Origin: a virus
Length of the DNA: 28,796 nt
Strand: one strand, 5' to 3'
IMG/VR virus record: IMGVR_UViG_3300029309_000249
Location: 1-28,796 of that record
The notes under the pieces were generated by a model, which made no database searches, was not told the origin of the DNA, and was given only the letters and a program-made list of their open reading frames with translations. Shown in pieces: positions 15,783 to 23,137 of the stretch; the stretch's first letter is position 1, and every line of letters begins with the position of its first letter. The translations under genes were made by a program, and so were the position numbers.

Positions 15783-17647
15783 CTTTTACCATCTGATTTT
15801 AGGTCTATTCTTGTTGCACCCAAACGCCAACCTATAGCTAAATTACCATCATTAGTAGCGTCATCATCTGATTCAAAGCGTAAGGCCATCTGTCTAGATC
15901 TACTACGTACAAAAACCTGTTGGGTGGTTGAACTAATTGCATTAGTAGAGTTTATAGATAAAGTATCCCCTGGAAAATTTCTTGTTTTTAAAACAATATT
16001 TACGTTACCGTCATTATCATCTTGTATAAACTTATAATCTGGTATTATTCTTCTAATAAAGCTAAAACTATTACCATCACCTATATCTATATCAGAACTT
16101 TCTATAAAAACATTTGTCATAGGCGACCCGTCATCATCAAACCCAGTTTCATGTTTATACAATAAACTTGATCCTGTAGCTCTAGGATAGTTCTCTGTTC
16201 CAGCATCAAGCCAAGCCGTTCTAACTAATTGACCAAAAAACCATAAATTTTCAGAATAGTTATAAATTACATATCTATCTATTTCAGATGACGAACTTGA
16301 ACAGTAAAACCAACCAACTTCATTTTTATCAGCTATTGTGAAAGCATGTATTTTAAATGATTGTCCTAAATTAATATCATTAAAAACATAATTATGCACA
16401 GAACAAGGTAAGTGTCTTACGCTACCATTATATATATAAAAATTATTGTAACTCATGAAATAAACGCCTTGTGCTGCCGTTACTGCTGCTTTTGGACCAA
16501 CAAGACCTGTTCCCTCGTTTATTAAATTAATTCCAAAAGTAAAAGGTGGTCCAATAAATTGCATACTATAAAGAGCTGTGTCAGTCCAAATAAGAGTTTC
16601 TTGTCTTGATTTAACCGCACCAATAATAGAAGAACCGCTTGATAATCTGAGTGATCCAGCAGTATTTGTTGACAAAGGTTCAAATTCTAATTCGTTTTCT
16701 TGGTCGCTAAAAGCAACTAGCATAGGGTCTATAGTTCCTGTTCTAGAAGACCCAGATATGGGATCTGCTCCAAGCACTATTAAATGCCTGTCTATTTCTG
16801 ATGTAATGACTTGTAAAGCAACAGTAGGTACTAAATTTGCACCTGTTATACTTGACATTTCTACCGCTCTGGTTGTAACGCCATTATTTTCTGTCCATTT
16901 AAAAATACCGCCGTTTCTAGCGTTTATAATTAAATTTTCTCCAAAGTTATCGTGTGTCCATAGTCTGAGCTGGTTAGTATTACCTAGTGCAGATGTACTA
17001 CCAAACGTACCTTCGCCCCAACCATTTATACCCCAGCCTGTACCAGCTACATAAACATCAAGACCGACATTTATTTGATAAGCACCTACAACTGAAGATC
17101 CACCATTACCAGTATCTGAGGAATTTGCTGTCACTGTTGTGCCTGAAGTATCTTTAGCTTCTATTGTGTAACTGTTTGCATTTACTATTGTTGCAATTTG
17201 GTATTCTTGATTTAATACTGCAGCTGTAATATTACCTCCAAGACTAGATGCTCCGCTAAATGTGACAAAATCATTCTTTACAGCACCGTGAGCAGTATCT
17301 GCCACTGTAATTGTTGCATCACCATTTGAAGCTGAAAATGTTACATCTCCTGCAGAGGTTGTTGATCGAATAGGTGTAATATCGTTAAATACATTACCGC
17401 TTTCAATATAATATTTTAAATGTGTGCCTATGCCTAAATATTTTGTGCCACCCAAGGAAATAAAACTATGTAAAGCTCTAGCCGTACCAAGGTATGTTGC
17501 GTTTGTTATTTTTTCCCAACCACCAAATTTTTCTGGCCTACCTTTACGAAAACGTACAAGATTACAATCAAACCAACCACCTTCGTTATCGTAGGTTGTA
17601 CCTTCTCTATTTATACCAGGTCTAAATGTTATTTTTTGTAACGGCAT
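15779..17647 (-). CDS. P22 gp10-like packaged-DNA stabilisation / tail protein
   Basis: A 622-residue protein. The N-terminus (LQKITFRPGINREGTTYDNE, then GGWFDCNLVRFRKGRPEKFGGW) is the hallmark of a tail-hub/stabilisation protein family widespread in marine podovirus-like phages and related in organisation to P22 gp10. Residues about 95-195 look like an inserted beta domain (DATITVADTAHGAVKNDFVT). The rest is strand-rich with SYNNFYIYNGS and ENLWFFG, typical of the propeller-like body. The protein would close the portal or tail tube after packaging. ATG immediately follows the lysozyme stop. A general 'structural tail protein' label is safer than a strict gp10 orthology. Confidence 0.72.
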   Translation of the reverse strand: MPLQKITFRPGINREGTTYDNEGGWFDCNLVRFRKGRPEKFGGWEKITNATYLGTARALHSFISLGGTKYLGIGTHLKYYIESGNVFNDITPIRSTTSAGDVTFSASNGDATITVADTAHGAVKNDFVTFSGASSLGGNITAAVLNQEYQIATIVNANSYTIEAKDTSGTTVTANSSDTGNGGSSVVGAYQINVGLDVYVAGTGWGINGWGEGTFGSTSALGNTNQLRLWTHDNFGENLIINARNGGIFKWTENNGVTTRAVEMSSITGANLVPTVALQVITSEIDRHLIVLGADPISGSSRTGTIDPMLVAFSDQENELEFEPLSTNTAGSLRLSSGSSIIGAVKSRQETLIWTDTALYSMQFIGPPFTFGINLINEGTGLVGPKAAVTAAQGVYFMSYNNFYIYNGSVRHLPCSVHNYVFNDINLGQSFKIHAFTIADKNEVGWFYCSSSSSEIDRYVIYNYSENLWFFGQLVRTAWLDAGTENYPRATGSSLLYKHETGFDDDGSPMTNVFIESSDIDIGDGNSFSFIRRIIPDYKFIQDDNDGNVNIVLKTRNFPGDTLSINSTNAISSTTQQVFVRSRSRQMALRFESDDDATNDGNLAIGWRLGATRIDLKSDGKR

Positions 17648-18097
17648 TTACACCTCTGTCCAGTCTTGACCTATAAATAATAAAGCTTCTGCTTCTCTTC
17701 TTCTTACAAGTCCCTCTAATACTTTACCATTAGCTTTGTTCCATCTTTTTATTTGTTTTGGTACATCACTCCAATCTTTATGAGTGCTATTTAAAACTTT
17801 TAATAAAGTAGAATTTTTTAAATTTGTTGATCCTAAATTAAAAGTCCAAGAAACCAACGCATCAAACTCATTTTGATCCAAAGAAACTTCTACTAAATCA
17901 TTTACTGCTTGTTCAAATTTTTCCAAATCTTCTAAAAGCAACATGTCAGCTCTTTCTTGTGATATAGACATACCTTCACTTATACCATGAGTAGACCCAT
18001 AACCTATTGTCCACACGTTAGCAGCACATTTATAAGATTCTAACTTACAACCCTCAAACTTTTTTATTAAAGCTATGCCCTCTTGTGATATTTGCAT
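17648..18097 (-). CDS. GH24 endolysin (lysozyme)
   Basis: Muramidase that cleaves peptidoglycan at lysis. The 149-residue protein from ATG 18097 shows the Glu-8-Asp/Cys-5-Thr catalytic triad of P1/P21-type lysozymes: Glu15, Cys24 and Thr30 in KKFEGCKLESYKCAANVWT followed by IGYGSTHG. Cys at the middle position is a known natural variant. SWTFNLGSTNLKNSTLL and the C-terminal GLVRRREAEALLF are family blocks. There is no signal peptide or SAR segment, so it needs a holin, encoded immediately upstream. A GTG at 18154 would extend it into the holin gene and add a non-family tail, so ATG 18097, 4 bases after the holin stop, is chosen. Confidence 0.93.
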   Translation of the reverse strand: MQISQEGIALIKKFEGCKLESYKCAANVWTIGYGSTHGISEGMSISQERADMLLLEDLEKFEQAVNDLVEVSLDQNEFDALVSWTFNLGSTNLKNSTLLKVLNSTHKDWSDVPKQIKRWNKANGKVLEGLVRRREAEALLFIGQDWTEV

Positions 18098-18101
18098 GTT
18101 T

Positions 18102-18578
18102 TTACTCTTTATCGGGCGAGTGAGATGCTCCGAAATAAAACGAAATAATTGCACTAGCTAATCCTCCAAGATAACCAAGAACTAAATTAATCAAAGCTTC
18201 ACTGTTTTGTTCTGGTGGTTGCAAGGTAACTAAAAATATGTAACCTAAAAATCCAGCTATAGTAGCTATACCTATAATTCTAGCTGTCCAGTCTTTACTG
18301 AACATACTTCTAGCATTTTGTTTATCAGCAACCTCTAACTCAAAAACATCTACATCAAGCTCCTTCATTTGCACTTCAAAAGCTTGTTCAGCTTTTTTTA
18401 ATTCTAACATTTGTTCTGGTGTTGCGTTTTGTATTGCGGTCTCTATCGATTTTTGGTCATTAGGCACACCTAATACGTCTGCAATCATATTGGCAGCCAT
18501 TCCTCCCATAGGACCGCCTATAGCAGTTCCTAAGGTAGGTGCTACTGCTCCGACTATGTTTTTAAATAAAGATTTCAT
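18102..18578 (-). CDS. Holin of the GTA_holin_3TM type
   Basis: A 158-residue membrane protein. The N-terminus (VAPTLGTAIGGPMGGMAANM) is the Gly/Pro/Ala-rich segment typical of the family first named from gene transfer agent release. A charged helical middle (about 40-95) follows, then two clear spans at about 101-119 (IIGIATIAGFLGYIFLVTL) and 128-150 (ALINLVLGYLGGLASAIISF). It should permeabilise the inner membrane and let the lysozyme out. It overlaps the 71-residue gene by 4 bases and precedes the lysozyme by 4 bases, an arrangement that supports the lysis role. Confidence 0.8.
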   Translation of the reverse strand: MKSLFKNIVGAVAPTLGTAIGGPMGGMAANMIADVLGVPNDQKSIETAIQNATPEQMLELKKAEQAFEVQMKELDVDVFELEVADKQNARSMFSKDWTARIIGIATIAGFLGYIFLVTLQPPEQNSEALINLVLGYLGGLASAIISFYFGASHSPDKE

Positions 18579-18790
18579 ATAATAATACTCGTTAATACAG
18601 CTATACCAATTGCACCCAAAAAGCCAAACACTCCAAAAGTAGCTGCCTTCATAGTTGAATTTATATAGATTATTTCTTCTTTAATATCAGAAAACTCATT
18701 AAATGCAGTCTTCCAACGCTCATGTGATATGGTTTCTAGCTTTGTAAGTCTCTCTGCAACATCATTTACTGTCATTTTTTTATTAACCAT
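18575..18790 (-). CDS. Small coiled-coil plus single-span membrane protein, XhlA-like
   Basis: A 71-residue protein: helical, charged N-terminus (TVNDVAERLTKLETISHERW ... FNEFSDIKEEI) and one C-terminal span at about 49-71 (AATFGVFGFLGAIGIAVLTS...). This layout matches haemolysin XhlA-like holin partners and some spanin-like proteins. With the holin directly downstream it probably tunes lysis. It overlaps the adenylate cyclase gene by 8 bases and has no clear Shine-Dalgarno, so translation is probably coupled. A second ATG at 18775 is an alternative start. Confidence 0.62.
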   Translation of the reverse strand: MVNKKMTVNDVAERLTKLETISHERWKTAFNEFSDIKEEIIYINSTMKAATFGVFGFLGAIGIAVLTSIII

Positions 18791-20543
18791 CTTGTAACGT
18801 ATATATTTTAATTGGCTTTTCTTTGCCTTTTACAAAAATACTATCAAGTTCTTTAAGCATTATTTGCTCACTAAAGTTACTTGCACTAATGGTATCATAA
18901 CCTATTACAATATCTTCTCCAACTTCCTTTGTAGAGCTTTCTAATCTAGCTGCTAAGTTAACTGCATCTCCTATAGCAGAATAATCAAACCTAGTATCAC
19001 TACCCATGTTGCCTACCACAGCATATCCTGTATTAATACCTACTCCTATCTCTACATCTAAATTAGCCATTTTTACTTTATCTTGTATTTCTTTAGCACA
19101 CAAAACTGCAGCTGTTTCATGATCGTACACGTCAACAGGAGCATTAAATATAGCCATCATAGCGTCACCTATGTACTTATCTACCATACCGTCATAATAT
19201 TTAACGGTATCTGCTTGTATTGTAAGGACTTTGTTCATAATTTCTGTTACTTGTTCTGGTTCTAACTTTTCTGATAATGCAGTAAAACCTCTTACATCAC
19301 TGAAGAGAAACGTGCAATATCTACGTTCGCCACCTAATATCAAAGAACTAGGATCATCTTGTAGTTTTTTTACTTGTCTTGGATCTAAATAATGCTCAAA
19401 TTGTTTTTTTATTTGTTGTCTCAGCTTGTATTGCTGCCTAAATCTAAGGTAAAAGGCTATAGATCCTGAAATAAATTCAGATATTAACGTCCAGGATACA
19501 TCTATTAATAATCCCTTTTGTATTAAAAAGTAGCCTGTCAAAGAAGTAATTATCATTAAAACCGTAGCAATAGTTATACCCCAAGTAATACCTAATATGT
19601 GTAAAGCAAACCAAACTAATGAAACAAAAATAACTAACGAAAAAATTTCAACTGCAAGGGCGTAGTCAGGTATATAGGGACTATCTTGTATTAATATTGA
19701 TTCTGCTAGTGCAACTTGTATTTTATGTGGTTCTAACAAACCTACAGGTGTGGCTACTTGTGGCATGACACCATTAGCAGTCACACCTACAAATACAAAC
19801 TTACCTGCAACATTCATTTCAGATAGTGTTGTTTGTGGTGTGTCTACCCAACTAATCCACTTACGACCAAGGCTGTCTGTTTTGACTGGTGGTATACCTC
19901 TGATTGATATTTCTTCTATACCATTATCATTAGTTTTTATAATGTATGTTTTTACACCAAATAAAGCTTTATATATTTGTGTACCAAAACTAGGTATCCA
20001 TTCGTTGTTAGGTGTTTTTACTAATAAAGGTATTCTACGTACTAATTGATCTATATCTGTGGGAGCAACGGCCAACCCTTGAAGTGTGTGATTGGATAGT
20101 AGAGTAAGGTTTTCCTTCACTCCCGTTGAAATTATACCACCTTTATCGTTACCTAGCACAACGGTTCCTGGAGATGTAGGATACTTTCCTTGACCGTTTT
20201 CAAACATACCTATGACTGACGGAGCGTATTGCAAAGAGTCTGCAAAAACTTTATCTCCACCCATACGGTCAGCTTGTGGAAAAGACATAACCCATCCAAC
20301 GCCTACAGCACCTTTTCTAAGCAAATTAATTTGTATTTCTGCAAGCCTTTGTCTTGGTAAGGGATAACCACCCTCTTTTTCAACATCTTCTTCTGTTATA
20401 TTTAATATTACAAAATTACCTGATGGTTTGGGTGTTTTTATAAAAGTGTCATACACCTTTAACTTTATAATCTCTGTGGGGGTGCTTTGAAACAAAACAG
20501 GCATGCACAGTATTATAAGTATTGGTAATAATAGTCGTTTCAT
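18783..20543 (-). CDS. CHASE2-domain transmembrane adenylate cyclase (class III)
   Basis: Predicted to convert ATP to cAMP in response to an extracytoplasmic cue. The 586 residues show an N-terminal membrane anchor (4-18), a periplasmic CHASE2 sensor (about 25-290, with KVYDTFIKTPKPSGNFVILN and LPRQRLAEI), three spans (about 294-316, 320-342 and 345-367), a short helical linker, and a class III cyclase domain (about 405-586). Catalytic residues appear complete: metal-binding Asp416 (FSDVRGFT) and Asp460 (YIGDAMM), ATP-selecting Lys456 with Ser522, and transition-state Asn529 and Arg533 (VNLAARLE). ATG directly follows the FecR gene stop, so translation is coupled. Such cyclases are common in bacteria beside FecR-domain genes; in a phage lysis region this is exceptional. 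Confidence 0.93.
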   Translation of the reverse strand: MKRLLLPILIILCMPVLFQSTPTEIIKLKVYDTFIKTPKPSGNFVILNITEEDVEKEGGYPLPRQRLAEIQINLLRKGAVGVGWVMSFPQADRMGGDKVFADSLQYAPSVIGMFENGQGKYPTSPGTVVLGNDKGGIISTGVKENLTLLSNHTLQGLAVAPTDIDQLVRRIPLLVKTPNNEWIPSFGTQIYKALFGVKTYIIKTNDNGIEEISIRGIPPVKTDSLGRKWISWVDTPQTTLSEMNVAGKFVFVGVTANGVMPQVATPVGLLEPHKIQVALAESILIQDSPYIPDYALAVEIFSLVIFVSLVWFALHILGITWGITIATVLMIITSLTGYFLIQKGLLIDVSWTLISEFISGSIAFYLRFRQQYKLRQQIKKQFEHYLDPRQVKKLQDDPSSLILGGERRYCTFLFSDVRGFTALSEKLEPEQVTEIMNKVLTIQADTVKYYDGMVDKYIGDAMMAIFNAPVDVYDHETAAVLCAKEIQDKVKMANLDVEIGVGINTGYAVVGNMGSDTRFDYSAIGDAVNLAARLESSTKEVGEDIVIGYDTISASNFSEQIMLKELDSIFVKGKEKPIKIYTLQDG

Positions 20544-21662
20544 TTAATTACTTTGAGTGATAGTTATTACGTTATCGCTACCACCATTTATTTTGATTGT
20601 GTTTGAAACACCATCTTGTATAAGAATTACTGTGTAGGCAGTTCCTCCATCTAAGTCTAGCCTTACACTTTCACTCACTTTTCTACGCATACTAAGTACA
20701 CCACCACTTATTATAGTTGTAATCTGTGTTTCTTCATCTTGCCCAAAGTTTGTACCAGAAATTCTTGTAACACTTGTTGGTGCTAACTGTTCTTCATCTT
20801 CATCTACCGCTAATGCATCAACTACTTGTAATAAATCTTCTAAATAGTTTACATCTAAATAATTAATATCCAGTTCAGTAAACTCTAAATTATCTTCTTT
20901 TAAATAATCTTCTGCAAGATAATCAACATCAAGATCATTAAAATCTAAAACGCCATCTGTTTGTGTGCTTGTGGTTTCTTCTTCTGCAACCACCTCTTCT
21001 TTTGGTGGTGTCACAATAAGCATGTTGTCAATAAGATCTAATGTTAAATCTAATATTACAGGTTTGGTTGGAGCAGACTCAAATACACTTACTGTGGTAG
21101 CTTCATACGGTTTATTTAACAAAACAGTGCCCATAGCAGTAACCACCTCTATTTCGCCACTAGAGAGCCCTAAAGCGTCTGGTAGAAGTATTATGAGACT
21201 ACGTCCCAATTCGTCAACTGTAGCCGTAAAGTCAGTCCCACGTATTGCTATGTTTGCTGTTGGGGTTTTTAAAGTAATGTTTTGTTTGTCAATACGGTTT
21301 AGATTGCCTGTAATAAACCTAGCAGTGCCAAGTCCAAAGGTAAGTGCCATTTTAGACTTGCTTGGATCAGGGTCGTAAATGTATTCATCAATCAGTAATT
21401 GACTATGCTCTGTAAGTTTTACAGTTGATTCATCAAGAAAAGTAATGGCCATACGACCATTTTGCGTTATGGCTTCATCATTACTTTGTATTGCAAACTT
21501 TAAATTTGCATCATAGGGTTTGTCTCTTAATATCTGAGCCGCACCGTTTAGTTCGGAAATATCTCCTATATCAACAGCTTGTGCTTGTACCTTGGTCGTT
21601 TTGAATGACGCAAACAGTAGAAGCAGCGGTACCAGATATAGATATAATTTTGAGCCAATCAT
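20544..21662 (-). CDS. Exported FecR-domain protein with acidic repeats and curlin-like tail
   Basis: A 372-residue secreted protein. Signal peptide 1-29 (LYLYLVPLLLLFASF, cleavage near VQAQA). The FecR domain spans about 60-195, with the hallmark LKTPTANIAIRGTDF (131-145). Residues 239-282 are an acidic Leu/Asp/Tyr repeat (LDVDYLAEDYL, LDINYLDVNYL). The C-terminus (about 297-372) is strand-rich and ends with IQDGVSN, INGGSDN and ITQSN, resembling the Q-x-G-x-x-N pattern of curlin repeats. It is exported, so it is not a cytoplasmic anti-sigma factor; FecR domains in such proteins are thought to bind partners or cell-wall ligands. Its ATG lies 92 bases inside the curlin-like gene. A pairing with the CHASE2 sensor encoded next is inferred. 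Confidence 0.8.
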   Translation of the reverse strand: MIGSKLYLYLVPLLLLFASFKTTKVQAQAVDIGDISELNGAAQILRDKPYDANLKFAIQSNDEAITQNGRMAITFLDESTVKLTEHSQLLIDEYIYDPDPSKSKMALTFGLGTARFITGNLNRIDKQNITLKTPTANIAIRGTDFTATVDELGRSLIILLPDALGLSSGEIEVVTAMGTVLLNKPYEATTVSVFESAPTKPVILDLTLDLIDNMLIVTPPKEEVVAEEETTSTQTDGVLDFNDLDVDYLAEDYLKEDNLEFTELDINYLDVNYLEDLLQVVDALAVDEDEEQLAPTSVTRISGTNFGQDEETQITTIISGGVLSMRRKVSESVRLDLDGGTAYTVILIQDGVSNTIKINGGSDNVITITQSN

Positions 21663-22299
21663 TATCTTGGGTGCTTAGTTGTGAAATATTAAATGTTCTT
21701 GAGCCACCTGTGTGATCAAGATAAAAATATCCACCTGCACTAGCTGTTACTCCAGTTCCAGTATATGTAACATTATTATCTGAACCATCAATATCCATAT
21801 AGTTAGTAGCACCATCTATATTTATAGTAGAGTTTATAGTGTTATTAGAACCCTGGATAATCCAATCAAGGTCAAGTTGTGATGCTAAAGCAGTAGTTCC
21901 TTGGTTTAAGGTAAAGGTGTTACCACTACCTGTGACATCAACATTTTGATTACTACCATCTGCACTATATGTATCTGTTGGATCTACTTGTATAGTAAAA
22001 GAATTTGTACCGCCATCAAACTCGTAAAAGCCTGTAAAGTTATCTGCAAAAATATCACCTAAAAACTTATTGGTTGCACCAATCATATTAATATCTAGTG
22101 TCATACTATTACCGTCTAAATCAAACGGGGTTAGATTACCAGCAGTGCTGTTTAAACCGCCGATAATATTTGATATACCAAGCTGTTCTAAGTCTATATT
22201 TGCACTTGTACCAGATTGATCTACATATATTTCGTTATCAGCCCCGTATGTTGTCAACGCAGTTAGCATCACAATCAGGCTCATTAATTTTAATTTCAT
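21571..22299 (-). CDS. Secreted curlin-like (CsgA/CsgB-type) repeat protein
   Basis: About 242 residues. Signal peptide ends near TTYGA. The mature part is Asn/Gly/Asp/Thr-rich with spaced curlin-like motifs: IYVDQSGTSANIDLEQLGISN, LDINMIGATN, VDVTGSGNTFTLNQG, WIIQGSNNTINSTINIDGAT, YMDIDGSDNNVTY, FNISQLSTQDN. The Q/D-x-G-x-x-N spacing and alternating hydrophobics predict a beta-solenoid amyloid like curli subunits. It differs from E. coli CsgA by irregular unit lengths and a C-terminal Cys pair (CVIQNDQGTSTSC). Position after csgF and csgG makes it the likely secretion substrate. ATG 22299 and 22302 are both possible, with GGAG about nine bases upstream. It overlaps CsgG by 62-65 bases and the FecR gene by 92. 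Confidence 0.75.
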   Translation of the reverse strand: MKLKLMSLIVMLTALTTYGADNEIYVDQSGTSANIDLEQLGISNIIGGLNSTAGNLTPFDLDGNSMTLDINMIGATNKFLGDIFADNFTGFYEFDGGTNSFTIQVDPTDTYSADGSNQNVDVTGSGNTFTLNQGTTALASQLDLDWIIQGSNNTINSTINIDGATNYMDIDGSDNNVTYTGTGVTASAGGYFYLDHTGGSRTFNISQLSTQDNDWLKIISISGTAASTVCVIQNDQGTSTSC

Positions 22300-23137
22300 C
22301 ATTAGATTCTACTCCTTGGTTATGATTTTGTAAAATCCAGAAACCACGTTCATAACCAGTATTTATGATTTCTAGTACACCTCCTTCTATAGCTTTCATT
22401 AAAGCTATGGTTGATGACTCATTTCTTGCGTTACCTAGTTCTATTTCAACTAACTCACTTTCAGCCTCAACAAACCTAAATACGTCTTCTGATCTACCGT
22501 AACTAAATATAGTTTTTTGGCTTAGCACCTCTAGTAAAACCTCTCCTGTAGCAACAGACACCATACGCAAGCTAACTGTAATATTATCTTCTCTATACAT
22601 TACGCTTTTGCCAATACCAAGATATCTAGCTCCAGAACCACCACTTTCTAAATTTGCTTCATAAGAAATAACTGCACCTTCCATAAGTATGCCTGCAAAA
22701 AGTAAAGGTCTTAATGCTTTCTTTTTTTCTTCTTCATTAGCAGATTGTTCTCTAGCACTACGTATTAGTTGCCTTTCTTTGGTTAAATTATCTAGTCCTA
22801 CTCTCTCAACCACTCTAAAAAATTTACCGTCCCCTGCATGTTTTAATGCTCTAATAAGCAGTGCGTTTGGTTGTTGTGTAATAGCTGTAGAAAATAAGGC
22901 AAATTCACTATTGCTTTTTCTTTGTCCCGTTTGATCTGTAAAAGCTGTGGGATATACAGCTACAACGGGACTGACTTTTGGTAAAGGTGCGTTTTTAAGT
23001 TCAGTAGACTGTAAATCTTTTATAGAGACAATATCTTTAGAAAACCTTTGTGCTTGTGTATCTTCAAACTGATCTAGCGTAGAACAACTAGAAAGTAAAA
23101 GTACCAATAGGTATAACGATTTCGGTAACTGTACCAT
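22238..23137 (-). CDS. csgG: CsgG curli secretion channel lipoprotein
   Basis: Outer-membrane lipoprotein that forms the nonameric curli export pore. The 299 residues start with a lipoprotein signal peptide ending in lipobox LSSC (Cys18). Family blocks match E. coli CsgG from memory: VVAVYPTAFTDQTGQ, FSTAITQQPNALLIRALK, RVVERVGLDNLTKERQLIRS, ILMEGAVISYEANLESGG, GARYLGIGKS, RMVSVATGEVL, and the C-terminal YERGFWILQN. The channel-constriction region reads SNSEFALFST where E. coli has Tyr51, Asn55 and Phe56; Phe is kept while the Asn position appears to be Leu. The C-terminal tail adds a Cys pair (DCDANC). The signal peptide is coded within the last 50 bases of csgF. Assignment is firm; use by the phage is unknown. 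Confidence 0.93.
   Translation of the reverse strand: MVQLPKSLYLLVLLLSSCSTLDQFEDTQAQRFSKDIVSIKDLQSTELKNAPLPKVSPVVAVYPTAFTDQTGQRKSNSEFALFSTAITQQPNALLIRALKHAGDGKFFRVVERVGLDNLTKERQLIRSAREQSANEEEKKKALRPLLFAGILMEGAVISYEANLESGGSGARYLGIGKSVMYREDNITVSLRMVSVATGEVLLEVLSQKTIFSYGRSEDVFRFVEAESELVEIELGNARNESSTIALMKAIEGGVLEIINTGYERGFWILQNHNQGVESNDEIKINEPDCDANCVDNIRG

Noticed and set aside
16578-17054. A 158-residue plus-strand open frame
   Set aside because: Antisense to the gp10-like gene, which has clear family features; this frame has none.
18098-18154. N-terminal extension of the lysozyme from a GTG at 18154
   Set aside because: It would be coded inside the holin gene, adds residues not typical of the family, and ATG 18097 four bases after the holin stop fits the catalytic-domain start.
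18783-20543. Reading the cyclase-domain protein as a GGDEF diguanylate cyclase or histidine kinase
   Set aside because: There is no GGDEF, EAL, H-box or ATP-lid motif; FSDVRGFT, YIGDAMM and VNLAARLE are class III cyclase signatures.
20544-21662. FecR gene as a classical inner-membrane anti-sigma regulator
   Set aside because: It has a cleavable-looking signal peptide and no cytoplasmic anti-sigma domain, and no sigma factor gene is nearby.
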